DNA of 64,000 bases from CBFDBF01 sp050293315. Its GTDB lineage: Bacteria; Pseudomonadota; Gammaproteobacteria; Chromatiales; Chromatiaceae. Below are positions 7,280 to 15,379 of this stretch, one piece after another; the stretch's first letter is position 1, and each line of letters begins with the position of its first letter. The stretch is from the NCBI GenBank assembly GCA_050293315.1, contig JBNKMS010000012.1, positions 186,001 through 250,000 on the forward strand, read 5' to 3'. The translations under genes were made by a program, and so were the position numbers. The notes below the pieces were generated by a model. The model did not search any database and was not told the DNA's origin. It worked only from the letters and a program-made list of their open reading frames with translations.

Positions 7280-8309
7280 AGTTAGAAACCTTCAGTTGTG
7301 GCAGTGGGTTGACCCCACACATGCCGGTTGCAATATCTTTAAATAGTAGCCATGGGTTGTGCCGGCTGCGGCCTTTTATAGCGCGATCGGCCTGCCCACA
7401 TAGTAGCAGCAGTTGCCTCCAGTCGGCGCGACGCTGTAGCGCAGAGGTTACAAGCTGTTTGCGCTGTTGCCAAATATCGCGTCTTGCCCCAACCGCCTGC
7501 TGCGGCGAACGTCCCTTTTTGACCTGGTGGGCCAGCTCAGCCAGCATCCGCAGATCTCGTGACAGTGCCCACAGTACCAGGGGGGCGGCAGTCCCCTCCG
7601 CTTCCAGGCCATTGATGATCCTTATGCAGCGACCACTATCGCCGGCGAGGGCGCTGTCTGCCAGATCAAACACATTGAAGCGAGAGCTGTCAGCCACCGC
7701 GTCTATCAACTGCTGTGTAGAGATGGCTGTGGGGCCGTGCAGCAGGAGCAGCTTCTCAATCTCCTGGGTCGCGGCCAGGAGATTGCCCTCGATCCGCTCC
7801 GCCAGCATGGCGGCGACTCCCGGCTCCGGCTGCAGTCCATCTCTTCGCATCCGCTGTTCGATCCAGCTGGGTAGCTGTTCACCCTTGATCGGCCAAACGC
7901 GTACTACTACCCCCGCGCTATCCAGGGCCTTGAACCATTTGCTAGTGGTCTGGCTTGGTTCCAACTTGGGCATGGTTACCAGCAGCATGGTGTCTTCAGG
8001 TGGACGCTGCAGATACTCCTGCAGCGCCTTTCCGCCCTGGGTCCCAGGTTTGCCCGAGGGGATGCGCAGGTCGATGATGCGGCGTTCGGAGAAGAGCGAG
8101 AGGTTACTGGCCTCGGCGGTGAGCTCATCCCAATTGAAGCTGCGGTCTACCTCAATCACATCGCGGCTGCCGAAACCGTCTGCCCTGGCCGCGGCCCGGA
8201 TCTCATCTGCTGCCTCGCCCATCTGCAATGGCTCGTCACCACTTAGCAGATAGCTGGAGGCGAGCCCTTTATTTAAATGTGTATGCAGATTAGGTGGGCG
8301 AACCTGCAT
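7272..8309 (-). CDS. holA: HolA, DNA polymerase III delta subunit
   Basis: Delta is the wrench of the clamp loader: it opens the beta sliding clamp so that the gamma/tau complex can load it on DNA. The 345-residue product has the clamp-binding segment NLSLFSERRIIDLR (about residues 69-82) and the LLSGDEPLQMGEAADEIR start typical of the family. It follows lptE by 4 bp and overlaps proA by 8 nt, so it is in the middle of a tight operon. Confidence 0.95.
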   Translation of the reverse strand: MQVRPPNLHTHLNKGLASSYLLSGDEPLQMGEAADEIRAAARADGFGSRDVIEVDRSFNWDELTAEASNLSLFSERRIIDLRIPSGKPGTQGGKALQEYLQRPPEDTMLLVTMPKLEPSQTTSKWFKALDSAGVVVRVWPIKGEQLPSWIEQRMRRDGLQPEPGVAAMLAERIEGNLLAATQEIEKLLLLHGPTAISTQQLIDAVADSSRFNVFDLADSALAGDSGRCIRIINGLEAEGTAAPLVLWALSRDLRMLAELAHQVKKGRSPQQAVGARRDIWQQRKQLVTSALQRRADWRQLLLLCGQADRAIKGRSRHNPWLLFKDIATGMCGVNPLPQLKVSNYG

Positions 8310-8313
8310 CGGC

Positions 8314-8805
8314 TCACCGCAGGCGCGCCTGTAGGCGTCGCAGCATCTGATTAATCAGATCGCGTCGCATCTCATCATTCCAGCTATCCAGGACACCGTA
8401 TCTCTGGCGCAGGTAGGTGCGCGTTAATGAGACCTTTTGCTCCTCTACCAGCTCATTGCCGGCAGCATCAACCAGATCAAAGTTCATATAGTTGTGGAGC
8501 TCATACTCTGCGGCCTTTCCGGTGTCGGATTTGAGCGATAGTATTCTGTTGTTGGTCTGATAATCGCGGATGCGTAGCAGAGCCGCTGCCTCGCTCTGCT
8601 CTTCGGCGACCGGTATGCCGCTGCCTCGCAGTATCCGCACCATATCCCTATACAGTTTGCTGTAGCTGGACGGTCCCTGAATATAGATGGGGACAACAGA
8701 CTCTGGCAGACTGGCCTGGTCGCGCAGCTGCCAGCCACAGCCAGCCAACAATAGCAGGGTTAACACGGCCAGCAGCGGTTTATAGTAATAAGTTTTAAAT
8801 AACAT
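8314..8805 (-). CDS. lptE: LptE, LPS-assembly lipoprotein
   Basis: Outer-membrane lipoprotein that plugs the LptD barrel in lipopolysaccharide export. The 163-residue product has a lipoprotein signal with lipobox LLLAGC (Cys23), followed by GWQLRDQASLPESVVPIYI, typical of LptE (RlpB). It sits between leuS and holA, as in E. coli, 20 bp after the leuS stop and 4 bp before holA. Divergence outside the N-terminus is normal for this family. Confidence 0.95.
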   Translation of the reverse strand: MLFKTYYYKPLLAVLTLLLLAGCGWQLRDQASLPESVVPIYIQGPSSYSKLYRDMVRILRGSGIPVAEEQSEAAALLRIRDYQTNNRILSLKSDTGKAAEYELHNYMNFDLVDAAGNELVEEQKVSLTRTYLRQRYGVLDSWNDEMRRDLINQMLRRLQARLR

Positions 8806-8825
8806 CTCTGCTCTCCTGTGAGCCT

Positions 8826-11453
8826 CTATTTGGCCACGATATTGACCAGTTTGCCAGGTACTACTATTACCTTTCTAACGGTTGCATCGGCAATGAAGCG
8901 GCGTGCATTCTCATCCTCTAGTGCTGCGGTCTCAATTGTATCCTTATCGGCATCCGCAGACACCTCTATCTTGGAGCGTACCTTACCGTTCACCTGGATC
9001 ACATACTGGATGGAGTCCTGTTTTAGGGCCGCCTCGTCCGGCTGCGGCCAGTCGCTATCGAGTATATCGTCGCCATATCCTAGCTTCTGCCACAGATGGT
9101 GGCTCAAATGGGGTGCGATCGGGGCTAGCAGCCGCAGGGTTATGCCCATGCCTTCATGCAGTAGGGTGCGGTCGTCCGTGCTGTCGCCCAGCTTGTAGAG
9201 TAGGTTCACGATCTTCATGCAGGCGGAGACCACGGTATTGAATTGCTGGCGTTGGTAGTCAAAGGCGGCCTGTTTCAGGGCCTCGTGGAGCTCTCGCCGC
9301 GCAGCTACAAAGGGGTCAGAGCCCTTTTTGTCTGACGTGTCACTGGTTTCTGTAGTTTGGTTATTCAAAAAGGGCTCTGGCCCCTTTTTGATTTCCGCAG
9401 CCAGCACCCAGAGCCGCTTGAGGAAACGGTGCGCGCCCTCCACCCCTTCATCCGACCACTCCAGGGACTGATCAGGTGGGGCGGTGAACATGGTGTAGAG
9501 ACGCACGGTGTCGGCACCGAAGCGGTCCACCATGGATTGGGGATCGACGCCGTTGTTCTTGGATTTGGACATCTTTTCTATGCCGCCTACCTCTACCGGC
9601 TGCCCGTCAGCGGCGAGTCTGGCGCTGATTACACGCCCCTTCTCGTCGCGCTCCACCTCCACCTCGGTGGGGTTGTACCAGTGCAGTTTGCCGCTCTCCT
9701 CTTCACGGTAGTAGGTGTCGGCTACCACCATCCCCTGGGTCAGCAGTTTGGTGAAGGGTTCGTCTGATTTAATCAGTCCGGCATCTCGCAGCAGCTTGTG
9801 ATAGAAGCGGGCGTAGAGCAGATGCAGGATGGCGTGCTCGATACCGCCGATGTAGTGGTCCACCGGTAGCCAGTAGTTGGCCCGCTGATCCAGCATGGCA
9901 GTGTCGCTGTCCGGGCAGGTGTAGCGGGCGTAGTACCAGGAGGACTCCATAAAGGTGTCGAAGGTATCGGTCTCGCGCTCGGCATCACCGCCGCACTCAG
10001 GGCAGCTGGTCTGGTACCACTGCGGCATCTTCTTGATCGGTGAGCCGCCGGTGGCGTCGAACTCTACATCCTCCGGCAGCACTACTGGTAGGTCCTCTTT
10101 CGGCACCGGCACGGTGCCGCACTTGGGGCAGTGAATCATCGGTATCGGTGCCCCCCAGTAGCGCTGGCGTGAGACCCCCCAGTCGCGTAGGCGGTACTGC
10201 ACCTGTTTTTCGCCCAACCCCATGGCGTTGAGATCGGCGGCGATGGCGTCGACCGCATCGGCATAACCGAGACCGTCGTACTTGCCGGAGTTGACACAGA
10301 TGCCGCGACCCTTGTCGGCGTACCACTCCTGCCAGCCATCGGTGGAGAAGTCCTCTCCCTCTACCTCTATCACCTGTTTGATCGTTAGTCCGTGGTTCTG
10401 GGCGAAGTGGAAGTCGCGCTCGTCGTGGGCAGGGACCGCCATCACCGCACCCTCGCCGTAGCCTGAGAGCACATAGTTGCCCACCCAGACCGGCACCGGT
10501 TCGTTAGTCAGGGGGTGGGTGACAGATATCCCAGTGGGCACACCCTTCTGCTCCATGGTGGCAAGGTCGGCCTCCGCCACACTCCCCTTTTGACACTCCT
10601 CAATGAAGGCGGCCAGCTCGGCGTTGTCCCTGGCGGCATACTGGGCCAGGGGGTGATCGGCAGCCACGGCACAGAAGGTGACTCCCATGATGGTATCAAC
10701 CCGGGTGGTGTATACCCAGAGCTCCTCCTGTCTGCCTTCCAGTTCATAGGGGAAGGCGAAGCGTACGCCATAGCTCTTGCCGATCCAGTTGTGCTGCATG
10801 GTGCGCACCTTCTCCGGCCAGCCTTCCATCTTGTCCAGCTCTTGCAGCAGCTCATCGGCGTAGGCGGTGATCTTGATGAACCACTGCGGTATCTCGCGCC
10901 GTTCCACCAGGGCGCCCGAGCGCCAGCCGCGGCCGTCGATCACCTGTTCGTTGGCCAGTACGGTCTGGTCCACCGGGTCCCAGTTGACCACGGCGTTCTT
11001 CTTATAGACCAGCCCCTTGCGGTAGAGCTCGGTAAAGAGCCACTGCTCCCACTTATAGTAGTCGGGTTGGCAGGTGGCCAGCTCCCGGCCCCAGTCGTAG
11101 CCGAAACCTAGCTGCTTAAGCTGGCCCTTCATATAGTCGATATTGGAGTAGGTCCAGCGGGCGGGCGGCATGTTGTTCTTGATGGCCGCCCCCTCGGCGG
11201 GCAGGCCGAAGGCGTCCCACCCCATGGGCTGCAGTACGTTCTTGCCCAGCATCCGTTGGTAGCGGGCTATAACGTCGCCAATGGTGTAGTTGCGCACATG
11301 TCCCATGTGCAGTTTGCCACTGGGGTAGGGAAACATGGAGAGGCAGTAGTATTTCTCTCGTGTTGGATCTTCGCTGACTCTGAAGCTGCCGCTCTCCTCC
11401 CAGTAATTCTGGGCCTCTCTCTCAATCTCCGCTGGATTGTAGCTTTGTTGCAT
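8826..11453 (-). CDS. leuS: LeuS, leucyl-tRNA synthetase with an in-frame REP-like insertion
   Basis: Class I synthetase charging tRNA-Leu. Visible parts are PYPSGKLHMGHVRNY (the HIGH motif as HMGH), the zinc-site Cys pairs CPKCG and CPECGG, the CP1 editing domain, and EKMSKSKNNG (KMSKS). I start at the ATG at 11453 (MQQSYNPAEIEREAQ): the reading frame stays open 56 codons farther, but that extension does not resemble LeuRS. The product is then 875 residues, about 15 longer than E. coli. The excess falls at about residues 688-715, where a palindrome pair is translated in frame between the KMSKS loop and the anticodon-binding helices. lptE follows. Confidence 0.96.
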   Translation of the reverse strand: MQQSYNPAEIEREAQNYWEESGSFRVSEDPTREKYYCLSMFPYPSGKLHMGHVRNYTIGDVIARYQRMLGKNVLQPMGWDAFGLPAEGAAIKNNMPPARWTYSNIDYMKGQLKQLGFGYDWGRELATCQPDYYKWEQWLFTELYRKGLVYKKNAVVNWDPVDQTVLANEQVIDGRGWRSGALVERREIPQWFIKITAYADELLQELDKMEGWPEKVRTMQHNWIGKSYGVRFAFPYELEGRQEELWVYTTRVDTIMGVTFCAVAADHPLAQYAARDNAELAAFIEECQKGSVAEADLATMEQKGVPTGISVTHPLTNEPVPVWVGNYVLSGYGEGAVMAVPAHDERDFHFAQNHGLTIKQVIEVEGEDFSTDGWQEWYADKGRGICVNSGKYDGLGYADAVDAIAADLNAMGLGEKQVQYRLRDWGVSRQRYWGAPIPMIHCPKCGTVPVPKEDLPVVLPEDVEFDATGGSPIKKMPQWYQTSCPECGGDAERETDTFDTFMESSWYYARYTCPDSDTAMLDQRANYWLPVDHYIGGIEHAILHLLYARFYHKLLRDAGLIKSDEPFTKLLTQGMVVADTYYREEESGKLHWYNPTEVEVERDEKGRVISARLAADGQPVEVGGIEKMSKSKNNGVDPQSMVDRFGADTVRLYTMFTAPPDQSLEWSDEGVEGAHRFLKRLWVLAAEIKKGPEPFLNNQTTETSDTSDKKGSDPFVAARRELHEALKQAAFDYQRQQFNTVVSACMKIVNLLYKLGDSTDDRTLLHEGMGITLRLLAPIAPHLSHHLWQKLGYGDDILDSDWPQPDEAALKQDSIQYVIQVNGKVRSKIEVSADADKDTIETAALEDENARRFIADATVRKVIVVPGKLVNIVAK
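9308..9390. repeat. BIME-like inverted pair of REP-type palindromes inside leuS
   Basis: Two arms, 9308-9330 and 9366-9390, share a 19-base run with one mismatch (GGGGTCAGAGCCCTTTTTG against GGGGCCAGAGCCCTTTTTG) in inverted orientation around a 35-bp spacer. Each arm is itself nearly palindromic (AAAAAGGG...CCCTTTTT), as in REP elements. The leuS frame reads through both as KKGPEPF and KKGSDPF. A third, single copy is at 60301-60321. Confidence 0.8.
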
Positions 11454-11583
11454 GCTGTGGTGTCGTTGTCTGTATGTGGTTCTACAGTGGGTATTGTACA
11501 GTGGCGAAGAGAGAGTTGATATATTTCTATCTTGACCCACACTATATATTGGAATCCTGAAAAAAAGCAGCGAGGAGTTAGCT

Positions 11584-12099
11584 ATGGCGGACAACGATAA
11601 GCAAGAGCCATTGGAACGCATGGTGGCGGCCTATGAGAGCATGTTGAAGCGGGTGGATGAGATGTTAAAGGCGGCAGAGAAACGTGCCGTCCCCACGCTC
11701 AAAAACGCATTTGAGCAGGCGCGTGAGAAGGCGGTGGAGCTGGGAGAGCTGAGCAGTGAAGAGGCGGAGAAGATCGCCGGTTATGTCAAGCGTGACCTGC
11801 GCGATGCCGCCAACTTCATGGCAGATAATGCAGATGGATTCCGTGCATGGCTGCGTTTTGACCTGGAACTGATCGAGAATCGAGTCCTGGAGATGTTTAT
11901 CAGTGTGGCCGACAAGACGCGGCTGGAGCTGGAGCGTCTGGCGGATCGGGCGCGCGAGGCCGTTCTCTACAGTACTGGGGAGATAACCGGCCCCGGGACG
12001 CTGGTATGTACCGATTGTGGCAAGACGCTTAACTTTCACAAGGCGGGGCATATCCCCCCCTGCCCCCAGTGTCGTGGCACCAAATACAAGCGGTACTAG
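11584..12099 (+). CDS. YbeL-like zinc-ribbon protein (DUF1451)
   Basis: A 171-residue soluble protein. It has a long helical, charged N-terminal region (residues 1-130) and a C-terminal zinc ribbon with two Cys pairs, CTDCGKTLNF and CPQCRG, ending KYKRY. This matches the DUF1451 family; E. coli ybeL lies beside leuS, so the position agrees. Function is not known; some members are linked to stress or stationary phase. It is divergent from leuS with about 130 bp between the start codons, and a strong terminator follows its stop. Confidence 0.85.
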   Translation: MADNDKQEPLERMVAAYESMLKRVDEMLKAAEKRAVPTLKNAFEQAREKAVELGELSSEEAEKIAGYVKRDLRDAANFMADNADGFRAWLRFDLELIENRVLEMFISVADKTRLELERLADRAREAVLYSTGEITGPGTLVCTDCGKTLNFHKAGHIPPCPQCRGTKYKRY

Positions 12100-12113
12100 A
12101 GAGTGCCACATAA

Positions 12114-12137
12114 AAAACCCGCCAACTGGCGGGTTTT
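12114..12137. terminator. bidirectional intrinsic terminator
   Basis: Perfect 10-bp stem AAAACCCGCC-AACT-GGCGGGTTTT between the convergent YbeL-like gene and rpmG. T-runs on both strands mean it can end transcription from both sides. Confidence 0.9.
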
Positions 12138-12159
12138 GTCTGTAGCTGTTACTGCGGCC

Positions 12160-12315
12160 CTATTTAATCTTGGCCTCTTTGTATATTACATGCTTGCGCA
12201 CTTTCGGATCGAACTTCTTGATCTCCATCTTGCCAGCCATGTTTCTTTTGTTCTTGGTGGTGGTGTAGTAGTGGCCAGTGCCGGCGCTTGATACTAATTT
12301 GATTTTATCACGCAT
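12160..12315 (-). CDS. rpmG: ribosomal protein bL33
   Basis: 51-residue large-subunit protein. Reading the minus strand from the ATG at 12315 gives MRDKIKLVSSAGTGHYYTTT, then KNKRNMAGKMEIKKFDP and VRKHVIYKEAKIK, a standard bL33. It has no zinc-binding Cys, so it is the zinc-free (C-) form. It follows rpmB by 15 bp, as is usual, and ends just before the bidirectional terminator. Confidence 0.97.
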   Translation of the reverse strand: MRDKIKLVSSAGTGHYYTTTKNKRNMAGKMEIKKFDPKVRKHVIYKEAKIK

Positions 12316-12330
12316 GAGGTTTCCCCTTAT

Positions 12331-12567
12331 TTAGACCTTCTGTCCATCGGCACGCATCTCTGCCAACACGGCATCTATGCCTTTCTTATCAATCATCCGC
12401 ATTCCGCTGCTGGAGATGCGCAGGCGCACCCAGCGGTTCTCGCTCTCCACCCAGAAACGCTTACGGTGGAGATTTGGCAGAAAACGCCTTTTGGTCTTGT
12501 TATGGGCGTGTGAAACATTGTTGCCTGTAATGGGTCTTTTGCCCGTAACCTGACACACTTTGGACAT
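12331..12567 (-). CDS. rpmB: ribosomal protein bL28
   Basis: 78-residue large-subunit protein starting MSKVCQVTGKRPITGNNVSH, with the typical KTKRRFLPNLHRKRFWV segment. First gene of the rpmB-rpmG pair. Upstream on the same strand is radC, about 140 bp away; radC-rpmB-rpmG is a conserved order in gammaproteobacteria. Confidence 0.97.
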   Translation of the reverse strand: MSKVCQVTGKRPITGNNVSHAHNKTKRRFLPNLHRKRFWVESENRWVRLRISSSGMRMIDKKGIDAVLAEMRADGQKV

Positions 12568-12705
12568 GGTTAAATCCTCAACTAATTCTGTTCTTTATCC
12601 CAGAAGGGAGCGAAAGAGGCGGATTTATAGCAGATCGCGTGGCCGGAGACAAGTTTTTCCACCAAATTGATCCAGGAATAGGCTATTTTCGCGTTGAGAT
12701 CCTGG

Positions 12706-13380
12706 CTATAGCCACCCCAGCTCCGCCAGCGAGGTCATCTCTCCATCCCCCACGACGATGTGATCAATCACCCGGACATCCACCAACTCCAGGGCTTGTT
12801 TGATCTGCTGGGTGATGTGGCGGTCGGCACTGCTGGGTTCGGCCACCCCTGAGGGGTGGTTGTGGGCCAGGATCAGGGCGGCGGCGTTGTGGCTGAGGGC
12901 GCGGCGCACCACCTCACGTGGATGCACACTGGCGCCATCGATGGTGCCGTGAAACAGCTCTTCATAGCAGATCAGGCGGTGGCGGCTGTCGAGGAAGAGG
13001 CAGGCGAAGACCTCATTGGGATGGCCGCGCAGGTGGCAGCTGAGGTAGTCGCGGGTGATGGCCGGACTGGTGAATGGGCCGTCACGTTCAATAGACTCCT
13101 GCAGGTGACGCCTGCCCATCTCGAGGGTTGCCTGTAGCTGTACATATTTGGCGGTGCCCAGACCATGGCTGCGGCAAAACTGCTCCTGCTTAGCCGCCAA
13201 CAACTCTCGCAGTGATCCATATTCGGTGAGTAGGTCACGGGCCAGACCCACTGCACTCTTGCCCCGTACTCCGGTGCGCAGAAAGATCGCCAGTAGCTCT
13301 GCATCGGATAGCGCGGCTGCACCCCGCTGTAGCAGTTTTTCTCGTGGCCGCTCATGCGCGGGCCAGTCGCTAATAGCCAT
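12706..13380 (-). CDS. radC: RadC-family JAB/MPN-domain protein
   Basis: The 224-residue product has an N-terminal helix-hairpin-helix-like part (LSDAELLAIFLRTGVRGKSA) and a C-terminal MPN domain with the JAMM metal motif LAHNHPSGVAEPSSAD. Despite the name, a DNA-repair role is not supported for E. coli RadC; its biochemical function is unclear. The frame is open to 13443, but I start at the ATG at 13380 (MAISDWPAHERPREKLL) since GGAGGTGGAT precedes it closely and family homology starts there. Divergent from coaBC. Confidence 0.93.
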   Translation of the reverse strand: MAISDWPAHERPREKLLQRGAAALSDAELLAIFLRTGVRGKSAVGLARDLLTEYGSLRELLAAKQEQFCRSHGLGTAKYVQLQATLEMGRRHLQESIERDGPFTSPAITRDYLSCHLRGHPNEVFACLFLDSRHRLICYEELFHGTIDGASVHPREVVRRALSHNAAALILAHNHPSGVAEPSSADRHITQQIKQALELVDVRVIDHIVVGDGEMTSLAELGWL

Positions 13381-13639
13381 ATCCACCTCCATGTGTTGAC
13401 TTGGATTAACTCGGATATTTCCCCTGATCTTCGTTCCCTTCATAAATTATCCGGGCCAAGCATAAAACAGTTTATCGGTTCTATGCCACTCTGTTGCACT
13501 GGCGCTCTTAGTCGGCCTCGCCTATAAAGATGAGATAGCGAAGGTAGATAGAGATCGCATAAGTGTGGTTCGATAGCTTTGCCTGGGCCCACCATTCAGT
13601 TAATCTGTGCCGTTGTATAGTTATAGTTGGTGTTGAGAT

Positions 13640-14833
13640 ATGGAAGGTAAGCGTATCCTGTTGGGCATAACCGGCAGCATTGCCGCCTATAAGGCAGCAG
13701 TGCTGGTGCGCCTGTTGCGCCTCGGTGGCGCCGAGGTACAGGTGGTGATGACCAGGGCGGCCACAGAGTTTATCGCCCCATTGACCCTGCAGGCACTCTC
13801 CGGTCGTGAGGTCAGGCAGGAGATGTTTAACTCTGGGCATGAGGCCGCCATGGGCCACATTGAGCTGGCCCGCTGGGCCGATCTGGTACTTATAGCCCCC
13901 TCCAGTGCGGATTTTATAGCCCGGCTGAATGTTGGCATGGCGGATGATCTGCTGGCGACGATATGTCTCGCCACACAGGCCCCTATTGCTATTGCGCCGG
14001 CGATGAATCAACAGATGTGGTCAAACCCCGCCACCCAGGAGAATATCCGGGAATTGCTGAATCGGGGGGTGCAGATATGGGGCCCGGCCGAGGGAGATCA
14101 GGCCTGTGGCGATATAGGGCCCGGCCGTATGTTGGAGCCGGAAGAGATCTACACCCGGGCTAGCGAGATGCTGACCACCGGGCCATTGCGGGGCGTGCGA
14201 ATCTTGCTGACGGCCGGCCCTACCCGGGAGCCACTCGATCCAGTGCGTTTTATCGGTAACCGTAGCTCTGGCAAGATGGGCTACTCCCTGGCGCGGGCCC
14301 TCAAGGCCGCAGGTGCGGAGGTGTTGCTGATAAGTGGTCCGGTCTCTCTGGAGGTGCCGTCCGGGGTTGAGTATCGCGGCGTCGAGACCGCCCTGGAGAT
14401 GGAGCAGGAGGTGCTCTCCCAGGTGGATGCGTGCGACATATTTGTAGCCTGTGCTGCGGTGGCGGACTATCGTCCACTGGAGGCAGCATCGCAGAAGATC
14501 AAAAAGAGCCGGTCGGACATGCAGGTAGAGCTGGTGCGTAACCCCGATATACTTGCGACCGTGGCGGCACGCCCCAGTCCGCCATTCACGGTTGGGTTTG
14601 CCGCTGAGACAGAGCGGCTACTTGAACAGGGAGAAGAGAAGAGAAAGGCCAAGGGGGTGGATATGATAGCCGCCAACCTGGTGGCCTCGAGCGAGGGTGG
14701 TTTTGAGCGGGATGAGAACGCTCTGACAGTATTGTGGGAAGGGGGGAGCCGCGAGCTGCCGCTGGCCTCTAAGGCGTTGCTGGCAGTATCATTGGCTGAA
14801 TTAATAGCAGAGAGATACCATGCAAAAGATTGA
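13640..14833 (+). CDS. coaBC: CoaBC, bifunctional phosphopantothenoylcysteine synthetase/decarboxylase
   Basis: Two consecutive steps of coenzyme A synthesis. The N-terminal flavoprotein CoaC (residues 1-185) has GITGSIAAYKA, the active-site His in GHIELARWADL, PAMNQQMW, and the Cys-containing flap GDQACGDIGPGRM. The C-terminal CoaB (about 190-397) has LTAGPTREPLDPVRFIGNRSSGKMG and a VGFAAET motif. Length 397 is normal. Its end overlaps dut by 14 nt, so coaBC-dut is one transcription unit. Confidence 0.97.
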   Translation: MEGKRILLGITGSIAAYKAAVLVRLLRLGGAEVQVVMTRAATEFIAPLTLQALSGREVRQEMFNSGHEAAMGHIELARWADLVLIAPSSADFIARLNVGMADDLLATICLATQAPIAIAPAMNQQMWSNPATQENIRELLNRGVQIWGPAEGDQACGDIGPGRMLEPEEIYTRASEMLTTGPLRGVRILLTAGPTREPLDPVRFIGNRSSGKMGYSLARALKAAGAEVLLISGPVSLEVPSGVEYRGVETALEMEQEVLSQVDACDIFVACAAVADYRPLEAASQKIKKSRSDMQVELVRNPDILATVAARPSPPFTVGFAAETERLLEQGEEKRKAKGVDMIAANLVASSEGGFERDENALTVLWEGGSRELPLASKALLAVSLAELIAERYHAKD

Positions 14834-15275
14834 GCTGAAGATTTTGGATGCTCGCCTGGGGAGAGAGTTTCCACTGCCGGACTATGCCACGGTCGGATCT
14901 GCTGGTATGGATCTGCGCGCACTTCTGGATGAGCCGCTAGATCTGGCGCCTGGGGAGACCACACTTATCCCGACCGGTATGGCGATACATGTAGCTGACA
15001 CAGGACTGGCGGCGATCATCCTGCCGCGCTCTGGGTTGGGACACAAGCATGGCATCGTGTTGGGGAATCTGGTCGGGTTGATCGACTCCGACTACCAGGG
15101 GCAGCTGTTTGTATCTTGCTGGAATCGAGGGAGCCAGAGTTTTCGTGTTGAGGTGGGTGAACGGATCGCACAGCTGGTAATTGTGCCGGTGGTACATGCC
15201 AAGTTTGAGATTGTGGATGAGTTTGATGTCAGTGAACGCGGTGCTGGCGGGTTTGGCCATTCCGGGCGACACTAA
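14820..15275 (+). CDS. dut: Dut, dUTP pyrophosphatase
   Basis: Hydrolyses dUTP to dUMP, keeping uracil out of DNA and feeding thymidylate synthesis. The 151-residue trimeric-type sequence has all five motifs: GSAGMDLRA, PRSGLGHKHG, GLIDSDYQG, ERIAQLV and the C-terminal GGFGHSGR, where His replaces the usual Ser/Thr after GFG. It overlaps the coaBC end and is followed by a hairpin. Confidence 0.96.
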   Translation: MQKIELKILDARLGREFPLPDYATVGSAGMDLRALLDEPLDLAPGETTLIPTGMAIHVADTGLAAIILPRSGLGHKHGIVLGNLVGLIDSDYQGQLFVSCWNRGSQSFRVEVGERIAQLVIVPVVHAKFEIVDEFDVSERGAGGFGHSGRH

Positions 15276-15282
15276 ATGTGAC

Positions 15283-15313
15283 CTCTAAAAAGCCTTCCTT
15301 GGCATTTTTAGAG
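15283..15313 (+). terminator. terminator-like hairpin after dut
   Basis: CTCTAAAAAGCC-TTCCTT-GGCATTTTTAGAG: a 12-bp stem with one bulged T, 7 bp after the dut stop. The A/T part of the stem gives a T-run on both strands. It probably separates coaBC-dut from algC. Confidence 0.6.
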
Positions 15314-15379
15314 ACGGAATAAAAATAACGGGATGGCGGTGTAGTAACATCTTCCAACTGGGTCTTTGGGGAGTGCGTT

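Noticed and set aside
7309..8253. Long plus-strand open frame opposite holA
   Set aside because: It is the antisense of a clear holA; Ser/Arg-rich nonsense composition and no ribosome site.
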